64,000 nt of DNA from Alphaproteobacteria bacterium (GCA_016794125.1 JAEUKT010000002.1:124001-188000), one strand, 5' to 3'. Shown: positions 42,439 to 51,594, counted from the first letter of the stretch. Program-made: numbers and translations. Notes: a model not told the origin generated them from the sequence alone.

Positions 42439-43647
42439 ATGCATAATTTTTCCCAGCTATTGATCGTCCTTGGCATGGCCGGGCTGACCGTGCCGTTCCT
42501 TCACCGGCTGAAGATCACGCCCGTGCTGGGATACCTGCTGTGCGGCGTGCTGCTTGCCCCGAACGGGCCGCTGGCATGGATCGAACGCGAGGTCGCGGGC
42601 GCAGCCGCCGACGCCGCCGGCACCATCACAATGCCCGAAGACGCGCTGCAAAAATTCGCCGAGCTGGGCATTGTGTTCCTGATGTTCATGATCGGCCTGA
42701 AACTGTCGATCAACGAATTGTGGGAACGCCGGCGCGACGTGATCGGTATCGGCGGCGCGCAGGTGGTGGCGACATCCGCCTTTATTTTTGCCTTCGCCCG
42801 TTTTTTCGGCAACGGGGTGGAGGTATCGATATTGATGGCGGCCTGCCTGTCGTTTTCATCGACCGCCGTCGTCATGCAGCTGCTGGAGGAGAAAAAAAGC
42901 GACGGCACGGCCACGGGAAAGCTGTGTTTTTCCATCCTGCTGATGCAGGATTTGATGGTCGTGCCGGTGCTGGCGATGGTATCGGCCTTCGCCACCAACG
43001 AAGGCGACGACCTGCTGCTGCCGATCATCAAGGCGCTTGTCATCGGCGTTTGCGCAATTGCCTTGATTTTCGTGATCGGCATGCGGCTGCTGCCGCCCTT
43101 GCTGCGCATCGTGAAGCCGCATCGCCGGCGCGAATGGCTGATGTCGTTCGTGCTGTTCATCGTGATCGGCGCCGCCATGCTGACCGAACATGCCGGATTA
43201 TCGGCCGCGCTGGGCGCGTTCCTGGCGGGGCTGCTGCTCGCCGAAACCGAATACCGCAAGGATGTGGAGGACATCGTGGCGCCCGTGAAGGGATTGCTGA
43301 TGGGCGTGTTTTTCCTGTCGGTCGGGCTTGGCGTCGATCTGCATGAAGTGGCCGAAGATATCGGCTGGCTGCTGGCATCCGTCATCGGCATCGGCGTTGC
43401 GAAGGCGGCGATATTGTTCGCGCTGGCGCGCGGATTTGGCGTGCAAAAACGCGCCGCCGCCGAAACCGCCGTGATGCTGGGCCAATGCGGCGAATTCGCC
43501 TTCGTCATCCTGACGCTGGCGCTGGCGGAGGGCGTGATCCCCAGGGGCGACGCGCAGTTCTTCATGCTGGTCACGGCGCTGTCGATGTTCATGACACCCT
43601 TCGTGACCGCGCTGGCGCCGAAACTCGGGAAATTCCTGAAGCGTTAG
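42439..43647 (+). CDS. CPA2-family cation:proton antiporter (KefB/RosB-like)
   Basis: About 402 residues, 12 or so membrane helices, Na_H_Exchanger domain only. Family segments: ITPVLGYLLCGVLLAPNGPL near the start, ELGIVFLMFMIGLKLSINEL, LSFSSTAVVMQLLEE, LLMQDLMVVPVLAM, and LGAFLAGLLLAETEYRKDVEDIVAPVKGLLMGVFFLSVGLG. The cytosolic RCK (TrkA-N) domain of KefB/KefC is missing, so it should not be glutathione-gated in the KefB way. I chose ATG 42439 (AAGGTC upstream) over a GTG-type start at 42400. A second such antiporter lies at 48974. Confidence 0.88.
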   Translation: MHNFSQLLIVLGMAGLTVPFLHRLKITPVLGYLLCGVLLAPNGPLAWIEREVAGAAADAAGTITMPEDALQKFAELGIVFLMFMIGLKLSINELWERRRDVIGIGGAQVVATSAFIFAFARFFGNGVEVSILMAACLSFSSTAVVMQLLEEKKSDGTATGKLCFSILLMQDLMVVPVLAMVSAFATNEGDDLLLPIIKALVIGVCAIALIFVIGMRLLPPLLRIVKPHRRREWLMSFVLFIVIGAAMLTEHAGLSAALGAFLAGLLLAETEYRKDVEDIVAPVKGLLMGVFFLSVGLGVDLHEVAEDIGWLLASVIGIGVAKAAILFALARGFGVQKRAAAETAVMLGQCGEFAFVILTLALAEGVIPRGDAQFFMLVTALSMFMTPFVTALAPKLGKFLKR

Positions 43648-44226
43648 TTACAGATTACTGCGGATGCTTTCGACCGTGCCGGGCGACATATCCTTCATCT
43701 GCTCGGCCAATGCCTTCAGCCGCTTGAAAGATGTCGGCAGGCAGTTGTCCGGCACATCCTTGGCCTGTTCCGCGATCAGCGCCGCCAGCTCGCCGAACAT
43801 CAGCACGGGCAGATGGGTTTTCCGCATCATTTCATCGTGCATTTTTCCGGTGATCTGCTTGCCGTTGTTGTCATGCGTCACGATCTCGCAGCCGATTTTT
43901 TTGAACAGGTCGACCACCGCCGCGGTTTCAGCGCATTCCAGCGTCACGACGCATGACCTGTTCGTGACCGGGCTTTGCGGGCCGAACATGGGGTGAATGC
44001 CCGAAACGCGTTTGCTGTGCGCAAGACAGGCATCGTTCGGCTTTGCCTGCACGGAGCATAAATTGACCAGATGCTTGCCCGCGTGTTTCTGCGCGACGTC
44101 GCCGACCGCCGATACCGGCACGGCGATCAGGACAATATCGGCATCGTCGGTAATTTCCGCATGTGCGGCCAGTTCCTGCGCCAGAAAAGTGCCGAAGACG
44201 CCGCGGCCGACAATTGCTATTTTCAT
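43648..44226 (-). CDS. Short prephenate-dehydrogenase-like protein (TyrA family)
   Basis: A 192-residue protein. It starts KIAIVGRGVFGTFL (GxGxxG, Rossmann) and has the TyrA marks DADIVLIAVPVSAV and SGIHPMFGPQSP, and a helical C-terminal part (MHDEMMRKTHLPVLMFGELAALIAEQ). Normal prephenate/arogenate dehydrogenases are near 280 residues; here only about 20 residues separate the glycine motif from IVLIAVP, instead of about 55, so strands beta2-beta3 of the NAD domain seem to be missing. ATG 44226 has AAGGGTGA upstream; the frame is open further upstream into unrelated sequence. It may be a reduced enzyme or a degraded one. Confidence 0.75.
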   Translation of the reverse strand: MKIAIVGRGVFGTFLAQELAAHAEITDDADIVLIAVPVSAVGDVAQKHAGKHLVNLCSVQAKPNDACLAHSKRVSGIHPMFGPQSPVTNRSCVVTLECAETAAVVDLFKKIGCEIVTHDNNGKQITGKMHDEMMRKTHLPVLMFGELAALIAEQAKDVPDNCLPTSFKRLKALAEQMKDMSPGTVESIRSNL

Positions 44227-44343
44227 GTTGATCACCCTTGTTTTTAAACGATTATATACGCGTTCCGGCGAATTGAAAGCACCCTTTGCAGGGCGCGCCG
44301 GATTTGATACAAACAATGCACGCAAAAAAACAGGAGATGACGC

Positions 44344-45102
44344 ATGTCCGATCACGTGACCACGACGGTCGATGATGGCATTTTGACCATCCGCATGAAC
44401 CGTCCGGAAAAGAAAAACGCGCTGACCGGCGAGATGTATCAGGCGATGGCCGACGCCCTGAATGACGCGGAGAAAAATCCCGCCGTGCGCGCGGTCGTCA
44501 TCACCGGCGTGAAAAATTCCTTCACCGCCGGCAACGACATCGAGGATTTCATCAACAACCCGCCCGACGAAAAAAACAGCGCCGTGCTGAATTTCCTGAA
44601 GGCGATATCGGAAGCAAAGCTGCCCGTTGTCGCCGCCGTCAACGGCACGGCGATCGGCATTGGCGTGACGATGCTGCTGCATTGCGATTTCGTTTATGTG
44701 GCGGATAGCGCCGTGATGGCGATGCCGTTTGTGGATCTCGGCCTTGTCCCCGAGGCCGCCGCCAGTTTGCTGCTGCCGAAGGTCGCGGGATTGCAGCGCG
44801 CATCGGAACTGCTGATGCTGGGCGAACCCTTCACGCCCGCCGCCGCCAAGGAAATGGGCATCGCAACCGCTGTCCTGCCCGCCGAAGACGTCGAAAAGAC
44901 CGCCCTGAAAACCGCGAAAAAACTGGCCGCGAAACCGCGCGACGCGCTGCGCCAGACAAAATCCCTGCTGCGCCGCGATTTTGAATCCGTGTCCGACCGC
45001 ATCGCAGCGGAGGCGAAAATTTTCAAGCAGGCATTGGCATCGGACGACGCGAAAGAGGCGCTGACCGCCTTCCGCGAAAAGCGCAAACCTAAATTCAAGT
45101 AA
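44344..45102 (+). CDS. Enoyl-CoA hydratase/isomerase (crotonase) family
   Basis: A 252-residue crotonase-fold enzyme: MNRPEKKNALTGEMYQAM, the CoA-binding/oxyanion segment FTAGNDIEDF, then AVNGTAIGIGVTMLLHCDFVYVADSA and PFVDLGLVPEAAASLLLPK. The LGLVPEAA pattern is typical of bacterial enoyl-CoA hydratase/isomerase proteins that resemble delta3-delta2-enoyl-CoA isomerase rather than FadB. Substrate cannot be told from sequence alone. AGGAGA lies seven bases before the start. Stop overlaps the convergent unknown gene by eight bases. Confidence 0.88.
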   Translation: MSDHVTTTVDDGILTIRMNRPEKKNALTGEMYQAMADALNDAEKNPAVRAVVITGVKNSFTAGNDIEDFINNPPDEKNSAVLNFLKAISEAKLPVVAAVNGTAIGIGVTMLLHCDFVYVADSAVMAMPFVDLGLVPEAAASLLLPKVAGLQRASELLMLGEPFTPAAAKEMGIATAVLPAEDVEKTALKTAKKLAAKPRDALRQTKSLLRRDFESVSDRIAAEAKIFKQALASDDAKEALTAFREKRKPKFK

Positions 45103-46297
45103 CCGGTTTCGGCGCGCGCCGGAATGCCGCCGTGTGCGGCGCGGTCACCGGCTGGGAAGTTTTCAATCCCGCCTTCAGCGCCGCATTCCACGCTTCGCGC
45201 GCGGAATAGACATGCGCTGACGGCAACCCGCCTGCGGGGGCAAGCGTATCAACGACCAGTACGGCATCGGGGAATTTTCCGGCATAGGCCGCGACATCGC
45301 TGAAATTCTGCCGCATCCATTGCACGACCGGGGCGACAAAGTGATCCGTCACCACCTGCCGCGTCGTGCCGTCCTGGGCCGCCGGCTTATCCAGCATATG
45401 GCGCAGCAGGCCGCCGCGCAGGCCGGGCGACACCATGACCGGCATCTGCTTGACCGCTTTCTTGAACTGCTGGCTGAACTGGCTTTTCGCCAGCTCCAGC
45501 GCCGCATCGAGGCGCGCATCCGGCTGCAGCTGCGCCGCATCCGGCGCTTCCTTGCGCCCCAGCATGTCGAAAACTTCGCGTTTCTGCCATGACAGCAGCG
45601 CGTCTTCGGATATTTGCGCCAGCTGTTCCCTGACCCGTTTCCTGAACTGCGGGTCTTCCGCCGTTATCACCTTGATGAATTTTTCGATGTCGGGGATCTG
45701 CGCGATATTGCGCGCGCGGGCGTCGATGCGGCGTTGTTTTTCCGCTTCGTCCGCCTGTTCTTCCGCGCATGTCATGGTAAAAACGGCGGCACCGTTCGCG
45801 TCGCGGCCCATGACCATGCGCAGGTTCGGGTATTTTTTGCGGCGCGCGGCGATGCCCTTGCCCTCGCGCGACAGATAGCGCGACACGGGATCGGCGATAT
45901 CGTTCATGACCGCGCGATGCACATCGGGGCCGTGCTTGCCCTGCGCGGTGAAACGCTTTTCGATGTCTTCTAAAAACCCGGCTTCGTATTCCATCGTCAG
46001 GCCGTTCAGCACGGCGTAATCCTTGCCCTGCAACCGGTTGCCGAACCGCTTGACCTCCGCCGCCAGCACGGTCGCCACCGTCGGCTCCGCGCCGTCGATC
46101 TCGCGCCAGAGGCGCAGCATCTCGTGTTTCTGCCATGTGAAATGGTCGCTGATGCCGCCGTGCAGCTTCTGCACCATTTTCTTCCGCGCCGCCCCGTCAT
46201 CCTGCCACGGCGCAATGGCCGCGCGGAAATCCGCCATCGTCGCGGTTGCGACAATGCGCCGGATATCATCATCGGTGATGGGCGGCGGTGTCTCCAT
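45095..46297 (-). CDS. Unknown 400-residue soluble protein
   Basis: Helical, charged and without signal peptide or membrane segments. Tryptophan and lysine motifs recur, for example HFTWQKHEML near 54 and LLSWQKREVF near 238, suggesting two related helical halves. The only hydrophobic patch is DAVLVVDTLAPAG near 345. I do not recognise a family. Its GGGGGA ribosome-binding site is good. It converges with, and overlaps by eight bases, the crotonase gene. Confidence 0.72.
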   Translation of the reverse strand: METPPPITDDDIRRIVATATMADFRAAIAPWQDDGAARKKMVQKLHGGISDHFTWQKHEMLRLWREIDGAEPTVATVLAAEVKRFGNRLQGKDYAVLNGLTMEYEAGFLEDIEKRFTAQGKHGPDVHRAVMNDIADPVSRYLSREGKGIAARRKKYPNLRMVMGRDANGAAVFTMTCAEEQADEAEKQRRIDARARNIAQIPDIEKFIKVITAEDPQFRKRVREQLAQISEDALLSWQKREVFDMLGRKEAPDAAQLQPDARLDAALELAKSQFSQQFKKAVKQMPVMVSPGLRGGLLRHMLDKPAAQDGTTRQVVTDHFVAPVVQWMRQNFSDVAAYAGKFPDAVLVVDTLAPAGGLPSAHVYSAREAWNAALKAGLKTSQPVTAPHTAAFRRAPKPVT

Positions 46298-46378
46298 CTT
46301 GTCCCCCGTTTCGCATTATTATGTATAATACAAAGCGCGGAATAACTCAATAATTAGTTATATTATTGATTTTACAGT

Positions 46379-47272
46379 CTATTTTGGTGCCGGATTTTTC
46401 AGGCTATGTGCAATGACCGCCTTGATCGTGGCGATCTGCGCGTCTTCGGCCTCTTTCCTGGTCGCCTTGTCGGGGTAAATTTCGGTCGTCATGCCGACAT
46501 CGGCGTGCTGGCGCGCAAAATCCTGCAGCAGCGTATTCACATCGTCGATCACGATCACGCCCTTGTCGCTTTTATAGCCCAGAATTTCGGGCTCGATTGC
46601 GATGGGCGTCACCTTGCGCACGGCCTCGATCACCTCGTGCCCCAGCGCGACATCGGCCTGTGACGGCACAACAAGATAGAAACCGTCGGGGATGTAATCA
46701 TCGCCCGCTTCAAATTTCTGCCCGTCGCGCGCGCGGCGCTCCGCCGTGATGCCGATATCGCGGTAATTGGTTTCATGCAGATCGACGGCGGCGCGGAAAT
46801 GCAGCTTCAGCGATTCAACCGACGCCATCAGCTGCCGCGATTCCTCCGCCGTGCCGCCTGCGAAGAAATGGCGGTTCGGATCTTCCGCCTTGCGGTTCCA
46901 GCGGTGGTTGATTTCGTAGCCGAGCGGGCTGATGCAGGGATAGACGACGAAATTGACTTTATCGGCGTATTGCGCCGCTTCTTCCTCGAGGAAACGCAGC
47001 GCGCCGGTGATGCCGCTGTCTTCATAGCCATGCACGCCGCCCGTGATCAGGATGGTGGGGTTGGCATCGTCCCAAGGTTTCGATTTCACTACGTAGAGCG
47101 GATAGCGCTGCGGATCATGCGACAGCGCGCCATATTGTTCGAGCGCGAAATTTTCCGGCGGCAGCGCGGTCAGGCGATCCACAACATCCGTCTGGTATGA
47201 CCGCTGGATTTTCTGACTGGCGAACCATGCTTCTTTTTCCGCCGCGCCCCAGGGCTTGATGCCGTCTGTCAT
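46379..47272 (-). CDS. M14-family zinc carboxypeptidase
   Basis: About 297 residues of the M14 metallocarboxypeptidase type. Zinc ligands are visible: HGYE (HxxE) in TGGVHGYEDSGITGALRFL, and the third histidine in VDLHETNYRD. NHRWNRKAEDPNRHF supplies the substrate-arginine region and the catalytic Glu is probably in TTEIYPD. No signal peptide is seen with the start at 47272 (AAAGGACAG upstream), so it is cytosolic, unlike secreted digestive members. Substrate unknown; cytosolic M14 proteins often act on peptidoglycan-derived or glutamylated peptides. Confidence 0.85.
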   Translation of the reverse strand: MTDGIKPWGAAEKEAWFASQKIQRSYQTDVVDRLTALPPENFALEQYGALSHDPQRYPLYVVKSKPWDDANPTILITGGVHGYEDSGITGALRFLEEEAAQYADKVNFVVYPCISPLGYEINHRWNRKAEDPNRHFFAGGTAEESRQLMASVESLKLHFRAAVDLHETNYRDIGITAERRARDGQKFEAGDDYIPDGFYLVVPSQADVALGHEVIEAVRKVTPIAIEPEILGYKSDKGVIVIDDVNTLLQDFARQHADVGMTTEIYPDKATRKEAEDAQIATIKAVIAHSLKNPAPK

Positions 47273-47368
47273 GATCTGTCCTTTGGTTGTGAAACCAAAA
47301 ATTGCCATAACGAACAAAGGCGCGCAAGTGCGCGTCGCAGACAGCAGATTTCATGTGAGGAGGAGAAA

Positions 47369-47445
47369 TGGCGCGCCCGAAGAGATTCGAACTCCTAACC
47401 TTCTGATCCGTAGTCAGATGCTCTATCCAGTTGAGCTACGGGCGC
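47369..47445 (-). tRNA. tRNA-Arg(ACG)
   Basis: 77 bases on the minus strand including the encoded CCA. The 7-bp acceptor stem GCGCCCG/CGGGCGC is perfect; D arm GCTC/GAGC, anticodon stem TCTGA/TCAGA with loop CTACGGA (anticodon ACG, read as ICG after deamination), T loop TTCGAAT. The tadA gene that would make the inosine lies 5 kb downstream. Confidence 0.97.
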
Positions 47446-47725
47446 AAGACTTATGGTTTCTATAAGATTCGTTTCGAAAGAGCAAGGGAATTGCGCGGGC
47501 CTGCGCCCGTTATGCGGCGGTATTTGCGCGGTTGTGGCATTGCGGCGGATTTCGCTTGTCTTTGAAATCGTTATGAAAATGACAATCGTGCCATCCCCTT
47601 AAAAAATATGACGAATAGGGGAAAGCGGCGGACGATTCAATATTGCAAGCCTTTGGATTTATAGTTTAAAAAGAACAATGATACCGCCATGGGCTGATAA
47701 TAATTTTTGAATACGAGGTAGCGCC

Positions 47726-48892
47726 TTGCTGAACCCCATTCTCCGCACTTTCATTGCCGCGACCATCGTGAGCGCATCCCTGACCGCTTGCACGACGGAC
47801 AACAGCACGGCCAGCTACGCACCGCCGCCCGACAACCGCACCGCTTCGCGCCCCGCACTGCAGATGACGGATGCGCCGGCACCCGACGTGATTTACCGCC
47901 GCGGTTCGCGCGACACGGTGCTGACCGAAGACAACGCCACGAAATTCTCGCCCGTGCCCTATTACCATTCCGGCGTCGAGACGCTGGTGTCGCGCAAGGT
48001 GAACGACCTGAACCGCGACCTGTCGTCGCTGCAGGGCACGACGTCGAAATTCCAGGGCCGCCTGCGTTCGCTGCAATCGAAAAGCGACGCCGATGCCGCG
48101 CGTTACTATGAGCAAGTGGCCGCGATCAACACCGAACTGCAATCCGGCACCACCCCCGGCAACCCCGTGCTGGTGGAACGCTGGAACGCCGCTGAAAACA
48201 GCCTCGACAGCCTGTCGCAAAGCGCAGGCCTGCTGAACGAACTGGCGACCGATCTTGCCAACGAAGCGTCCAAGGCCAGCTACCTGCAGGAAAACACCCG
48301 CGCGGCCTATGGCCTGTCGGGCGCGGTGAAGGCCGACCATGACAGCCTGCGCACGCTGGAAGACAACGTGAACCAGGAGATCGTCAACCTGAACCGCCTG
48401 CTGACCTCCGTCGGCGACGAGATCAACCGCCGCGGGTCTTACCTGCGCTCGGAACGCGCGAACCTGCAGACGCTGTCGCTTGCGATCACCAACGGCGACC
48501 TGTACGGCCAGAACATCACCAACACGCTGTATAAAAAAGCGACCGAAGCGAACAACGACATGTACCGCAACGCGCCCGCAGCCCCCGCGCGCGGCCGCCC
48601 GCTGGTCATCATCCGTTTCGACCGCCCGAACGTGAACTATCAGGAACCCCTCTATAACGCGGTCAGCCAGGCGCTGGAAAAATATCCCTCCGCCCGTTTC
48701 GACCTCGTGGCGGTTTCCCCGTCGCGCGGCAACCCCGCCGAAGTGGCATTGGCATCGTCGGAAGCCCGCAAGAACGGCGAAGCCGTGCTGCGCTCGCTCG
48801 CGCAAATGGGGCTGCCCGTTGAACGCGTGCGCCTGAACGCGGCGAACAGCATGGATGTGCGCAACAGCGAGATCCATATCTACCTGCAGTAA
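47726..48892 (+). CDS. Lipoprotein with helical region and OmpA-like C-terminus
   Basis: A 388-residue lipoprotein: signal peptide and lipobox LTAC (Cys22), proline-rich linker, a long alpha-helical region (about 100-270; LVSRKVNDLNRDLSSLQGT, LTSVGDEINRRGSYLRSE), and a C-terminal OmpA-like fold (about 290-388; PLVIIRFDRPNVNYQEPLY, RNGEAVLRSL-type helix, NSEIHIYLQ). This layout suggests an envelope protein that contacts peptidoglycan. TTG start with GAGGT seven bases upstream. A strong terminator follows the stop. Confidence 0.8.
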   Translation: MLNPILRTFIAATIVSASLTACTTDNSTASYAPPPDNRTASRPALQMTDAPAPDVIYRRGSRDTVLTEDNATKFSPVPYYHSGVETLVSRKVNDLNRDLSSLQGTTSKFQGRLRSLQSKSDADAARYYEQVAAINTELQSGTTPGNPVLVERWNAAENSLDSLSQSAGLLNELATDLANEASKASYLQENTRAAYGLSGAVKADHDSLRTLEDNVNQEIVNLNRLLTSVGDEINRRGSYLRSERANLQTLSLAITNGDLYGQNITNTLYKKATEANNDMYRNAPAAPARGRPLVIIRFDRPNVNYQEPLYNAVSQALEKYPSARFDLVAVSPSRGNPAEVALASSEARKNGEAVLRSLAQMGLPVERVRLNAANSMDVRNSEIHIYLQ

Positions 48893-48902
48893 CCGCAGGC
48901 CT

Positions 48903-48947
48903 AAAAAAGACGCGCCTTGGCATAACTGCCGGGCGCGTCTTTTTTTA
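48903..48947 (+). terminator. Intrinsic terminator after the OmpA-like lipoprotein
   Basis: agacgcgcc (48908-48916) pairs with ggcgcgtct (48932-48940), flanked by A6 and followed by T7. Confidence 0.9.
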
Positions 48948-48973
48948 TTAAGCTTTTACGGCTAAAATAACCT

Positions 48974-50203
48974 ATGGCCGCTGATCATATCGACACCCTG
49001 ACATCCATCGCGCTTGTGACCACCGCAGCATTGCTGTGCGGACTTGCGCTGATCCGCCTGCGCCAGCCTGCCATCGTGGGCTACATTCTGGCTGGTGTGG
49101 CGCTGGGGCCCACGGGGCTGAAGCTGGTATCGAATACCGAAACCGTGCAGGTGCTGGCGGAGCTGGGCGTGATCATGCTGCTGTTCCTGATCGGCATGGA
49201 GCTCAGCTTGCGCAGTTTCAAGTCGGTTTATAAAACCGCGCTGTCGGTGGCCGCCTTGCAGATCGTCGCAGCGCTGGCCGTATTTTACGGCATCGGGCAT
49301 TTCCTTGAATGGACGACGGAACGCATTGTTGTTTTCGCCTTCGCGACCGCCCTGTCATCGACGGCGGTCGCCATTAAAATTCTGGAGGAAACGGACGAGC
49401 TGCGCACGCCGGTCGGCCGCACGACCGTTTCCGTGCTGATCGCGCAGGATCTGGCCGTCATCCCCATGCTGCTGATCATCGGCGCGTTTGGCAGCGGTCA
49501 GGGCGGCATGATGGGCGCGCAGGCGACCACCGCCGCGATTGCCGTGAAGCTGGCGATTGCTATCGGCATCCTGATCGCGGTCAGCCTGTTCCTGTCGAAA
49601 CGCGACCGCGTGGAATTGCCGATGTCCGGCTGGATCATGTCGCGGCACGAAGTCATCCCCCTCGCCGCGCTGGCGTTCTGTTTTACATGGGCGACCCTGT
49701 CCGGCCTGATCGGCCTTTCGACCGCTTACGGCGCATTTTTGGCGGGGCTTATCATCGGGAATTCCAACGTGCGCGCGACGATGCACAAGGCTGCGGAGCC
49801 GATCCAGACAATATTGCTGATGGTGTTTTTCCTGTCGATCGGGCTGCTGATTAACCTTGATTACATTTTCGCGAACTGGAAAAACGTGCTGCTTGTGCTG
49901 GCCATCGTCACCTTCCTCAAAACCATCGTCAATGTGGGCATCCTGCATTTGCTGGGCGAGCCGTGGCGGCGCGCGTTTCATGCGGGTGTCGTCATGGGTC
50001 AGATGGGGGAGTTTTCATTCATCATCGTGGCAGGTGGCGTTACTGCCAAAATCATCACGCCCGAAGGATACGACCTGATGATTTCCGTCATCGCCCTGTC
50101 GCTGCTCATCAGCCCCATGTGGCTGGCCGTCGCCCGCCGCCTGCACGACATGGCGATCCGGAAACTGGGCGTGAATATCCTGACGCCGGCGCAGGATGAA
50201 TAA
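48974..50203 (+). CDS. CPA2-family cation:proton antiporter (KefB-like), second copy
   Basis: A 409-residue antiporter with about 12 membrane helices: LRQPAIVGYILAGVALGPTG, ELGVIMLLFLIGMELSLRSF, TALSSTAVAIKILEE, SVLIAQDLAVIPMLLI, and STAYGAFLAGLIIGNSN. Like the copy at 42439 it has no cytosolic RCK domain, but the two are clearly different proteins rather than recent duplicates. RBS weak (GGCTAAAATAACC upstream). Ends before a bidirectional terminator. Confidence 0.88.
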   Translation: MAADHIDTLTSIALVTTAALLCGLALIRLRQPAIVGYILAGVALGPTGLKLVSNTETVQVLAELGVIMLLFLIGMELSLRSFKSVYKTALSVAALQIVAALAVFYGIGHFLEWTTERIVVFAFATALSSTAVAIKILEETDELRTPVGRTTVSVLIAQDLAVIPMLLIIGAFGSGQGGMMGAQATTAAIAVKLAIAIGILIAVSLFLSKRDRVELPMSGWIMSRHEVIPLAALAFCFTWATLSGLIGLSTAYGAFLAGLIIGNSNVRATMHKAAEPIQTILLMVFFLSIGLLINLDYIFANWKNVLLVLAIVTFLKTIVNVGILHLLGEPWRRAFHAGVVMGQMGEFSFIIVAGGVTAKIITPEGYDLMISVIALSLLISPMWLAVARRLHDMAIRKLGVNILTPAQDE

Positions 50204-50217
50204 TAATCCGTGCGCAT

Positions 50218-50254
50218 AAAAAAACACCCCGGCTTGCGCGCGGGGTGTTTTTTT
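50218..50254. terminator. Bidirectional terminator, antiporter/bacterioferritin
   Basis: aaacacccc (50222-50230) pairs with ggggtgttt (50242-50250), with A7 before and T7 after. It lies between the two convergent genes. Confidence 0.9.
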
Positions 50255-50269
50255 CAAAAAATATCAGCC

Positions 50270-50737
50270 TTACGACTTTGCGACTTCGCGCAGTTCGCCC
50301 GGGCGGCGGAGCATTTTATCGACGTCGCCGGTGTGCAGTTCTTCCTGACGGATCAGGTCGCGCGCGTATTCTTCGAGAAGCACGGATTTGCCTTCGACCA
50401 ATTTCAGCAATTCGTGGTAATGCGCCAGCGTCGCTTTTTCATGTTCCAGCGACTCGCGCAGGATGTCGCTGACATCATGCTTGTGCGATTCCAGCAAAGG
50501 CCCAATGCCGAGCGAGGGGTGGCCGCCGAAATGGGTAATCAGCTCGCCCGCCTGCTGCGCATGGTCCATCGATTCCGTCGCCTGGCTGCGCAGCCACGAC
50601 ACGATCGGAATACGGTTATGCCCGAAAATCATCAGCGAGTAGTGCATATAGCGCACAACGCCCGCAAGCTCGGCCTCGAGGATTTTGTTGAGGACCTTCA
50701 GGACTTCGTCCTGATTGACGGTAATGGCAGGCGACAT
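50270..50737 (-). CDS. bfr: Bacterioferritin-family iron storage protein
   Basis: About 155 residues, a four-helix ferritin-like protein. Ferroxidase ligands are visible: Glu in NKILEAELAGVVRYMHYS, then ESMDHAQQAGELITHFGG (E-x-x-H), LEHEKATLAHYHELL, and YARDLIRQEELHTGDVDKML (E-x-x-H). This fits bacterioferritin; a haem-ligand methionine is possible at MDHA but I cannot place it with certainty. ATG 50737 preceded by AAAGGA. A plausible role is iron storage and protection against Fenton chemistry. Confidence 0.85.
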   Translation of the reverse strand: MSPAITVNQDEVLKVLNKILEAELAGVVRYMHYSLMIFGHNRIPIVSWLRSQATESMDHAQQAGELITHFGGHPSLGIGPLLESHKHDVSDILRESLEHEKATLAHYHELLKLVEGKSVLLEEYARDLIRQEELHTGDVDKMLRRPGELREVAKS

Positions 50738-50855
50738 GATTTTTTCCTTTATCTGGGTGTACGCATTCACCACAGAAAATAGAGCATTCGGGCGCAGTCG
50801 GCAACCCGCAAAGTCCGGCTTTTTCCTGCGATTTATTATCAGTCGCGCGGCGGAT

Positions 50856-51575
50856 TTATTGCGGCGGCGGTGTTTCGGCCGGCGCCGCCAGCTTGGCGTT
50901 CGAGAACATCGTGATGATCGACGTCACTTCATGCAGGCCGCCCTTGGTACTGGAGCCGAAGACCGTCACGACAAGGCCGTTTTTCGGCTGGCGGATCTTG
51001 ATCGCGCTGATGTTGTTGGCGACGGCGGGCTTGCCGTTCTTCGCCTTGCTTTTGGCGCGGTATTCATAGGCGATCTCGCGGCCCGCCATGTTCTTTTTCG
51101 CGTCGTCGGAAAATTTTTTCATCGCCGTGTGGAACGCGGCCTCGTCGGTGCCAAGGCCGATGACATGGCAGCGGCCCTGTTCGTTCACCAGCACGAATTC
51201 GCCGCCCGGCACGGTGTCGTTGCTTTCGGGCCGCTTGCCGCCCGGCAGCTGCGCGAACCAGACATCGCCCGTTTTCGCGCTGACGGCGGCGAGGAACGAT
51301 GCCGCATCCTCCGGCACCAGCCGGTTCATGTATTTATCCGCCCAGGGCGCAATTTTTTCAGGGTTGAAGAAATTCACGAAGCAGCCGGCGAAAAACATAT
51401 TCACCGTGAACTGCGCGCGTTGCGCGGGGTCGTTCGTCAGAGCCACATCGGGCAGCGTCCTGAACTGGCCTTCGCTGGCGGCTTTTTCCTTGGCCGCCGC
51501 CGTATCATCCGCCGCCTGCGCGCCGGTTGCCGCCATCGCCGCGATGACCGCCAGCATCATGAATAATTTGCGCAT
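50856..51575 (-). CDS. Secreted protein of unknown function
   Basis: About 239 residues with a signal peptide (MRKLFMMLAVIAAMAATGAQA-A). The mature part has a conserved-looking NMFFAGCFVNFFNPEKIAPW, PEDAASFLAAVSAKTGDVWFAQ and a beta-rich middle; the end is Ala/Pro-rich. Family not recognised. ATG 51575 has AAAGGCGA upstream; the frame reads further upstream into the rluB gene without a ribosome-binding site. Twenty bases separate it from the rluB stop on the same strand. Confidence 0.78.
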   Translation of the reverse strand: MRKLFMMLAVIAAMAATGAQAADDTAAAKEKAASEGQFRTLPDVALTNDPAQRAQFTVNMFFAGCFVNFFNPEKIAPWADKYMNRLVPEDAASFLAAVSAKTGDVWFAQLPGGKRPESNDTVPGGEFVLVNEQGRCHVIGLGTDEAAFHTAMKKFSDDAKKNMAGREIAYEYRAKSKAKNGKPAVANNISAIKIRQPKNGLVVTVFGSSTKGGLHEVTSIITMFSNAKLAAPAETPPPQ

Positions 51576-51594
51576 CTGTGATCGCCTTTCGTTT

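Noticed and set aside
43648-44682. A 344-residue version of the prephenate-dehydrogenase-like gene
   Set aside because: The upstream part lacks family sequence and overlaps the crotonase gene on the other strand; the ATG at 44226 with AAGGGTGA and the GxGxxG motif marks the true start.
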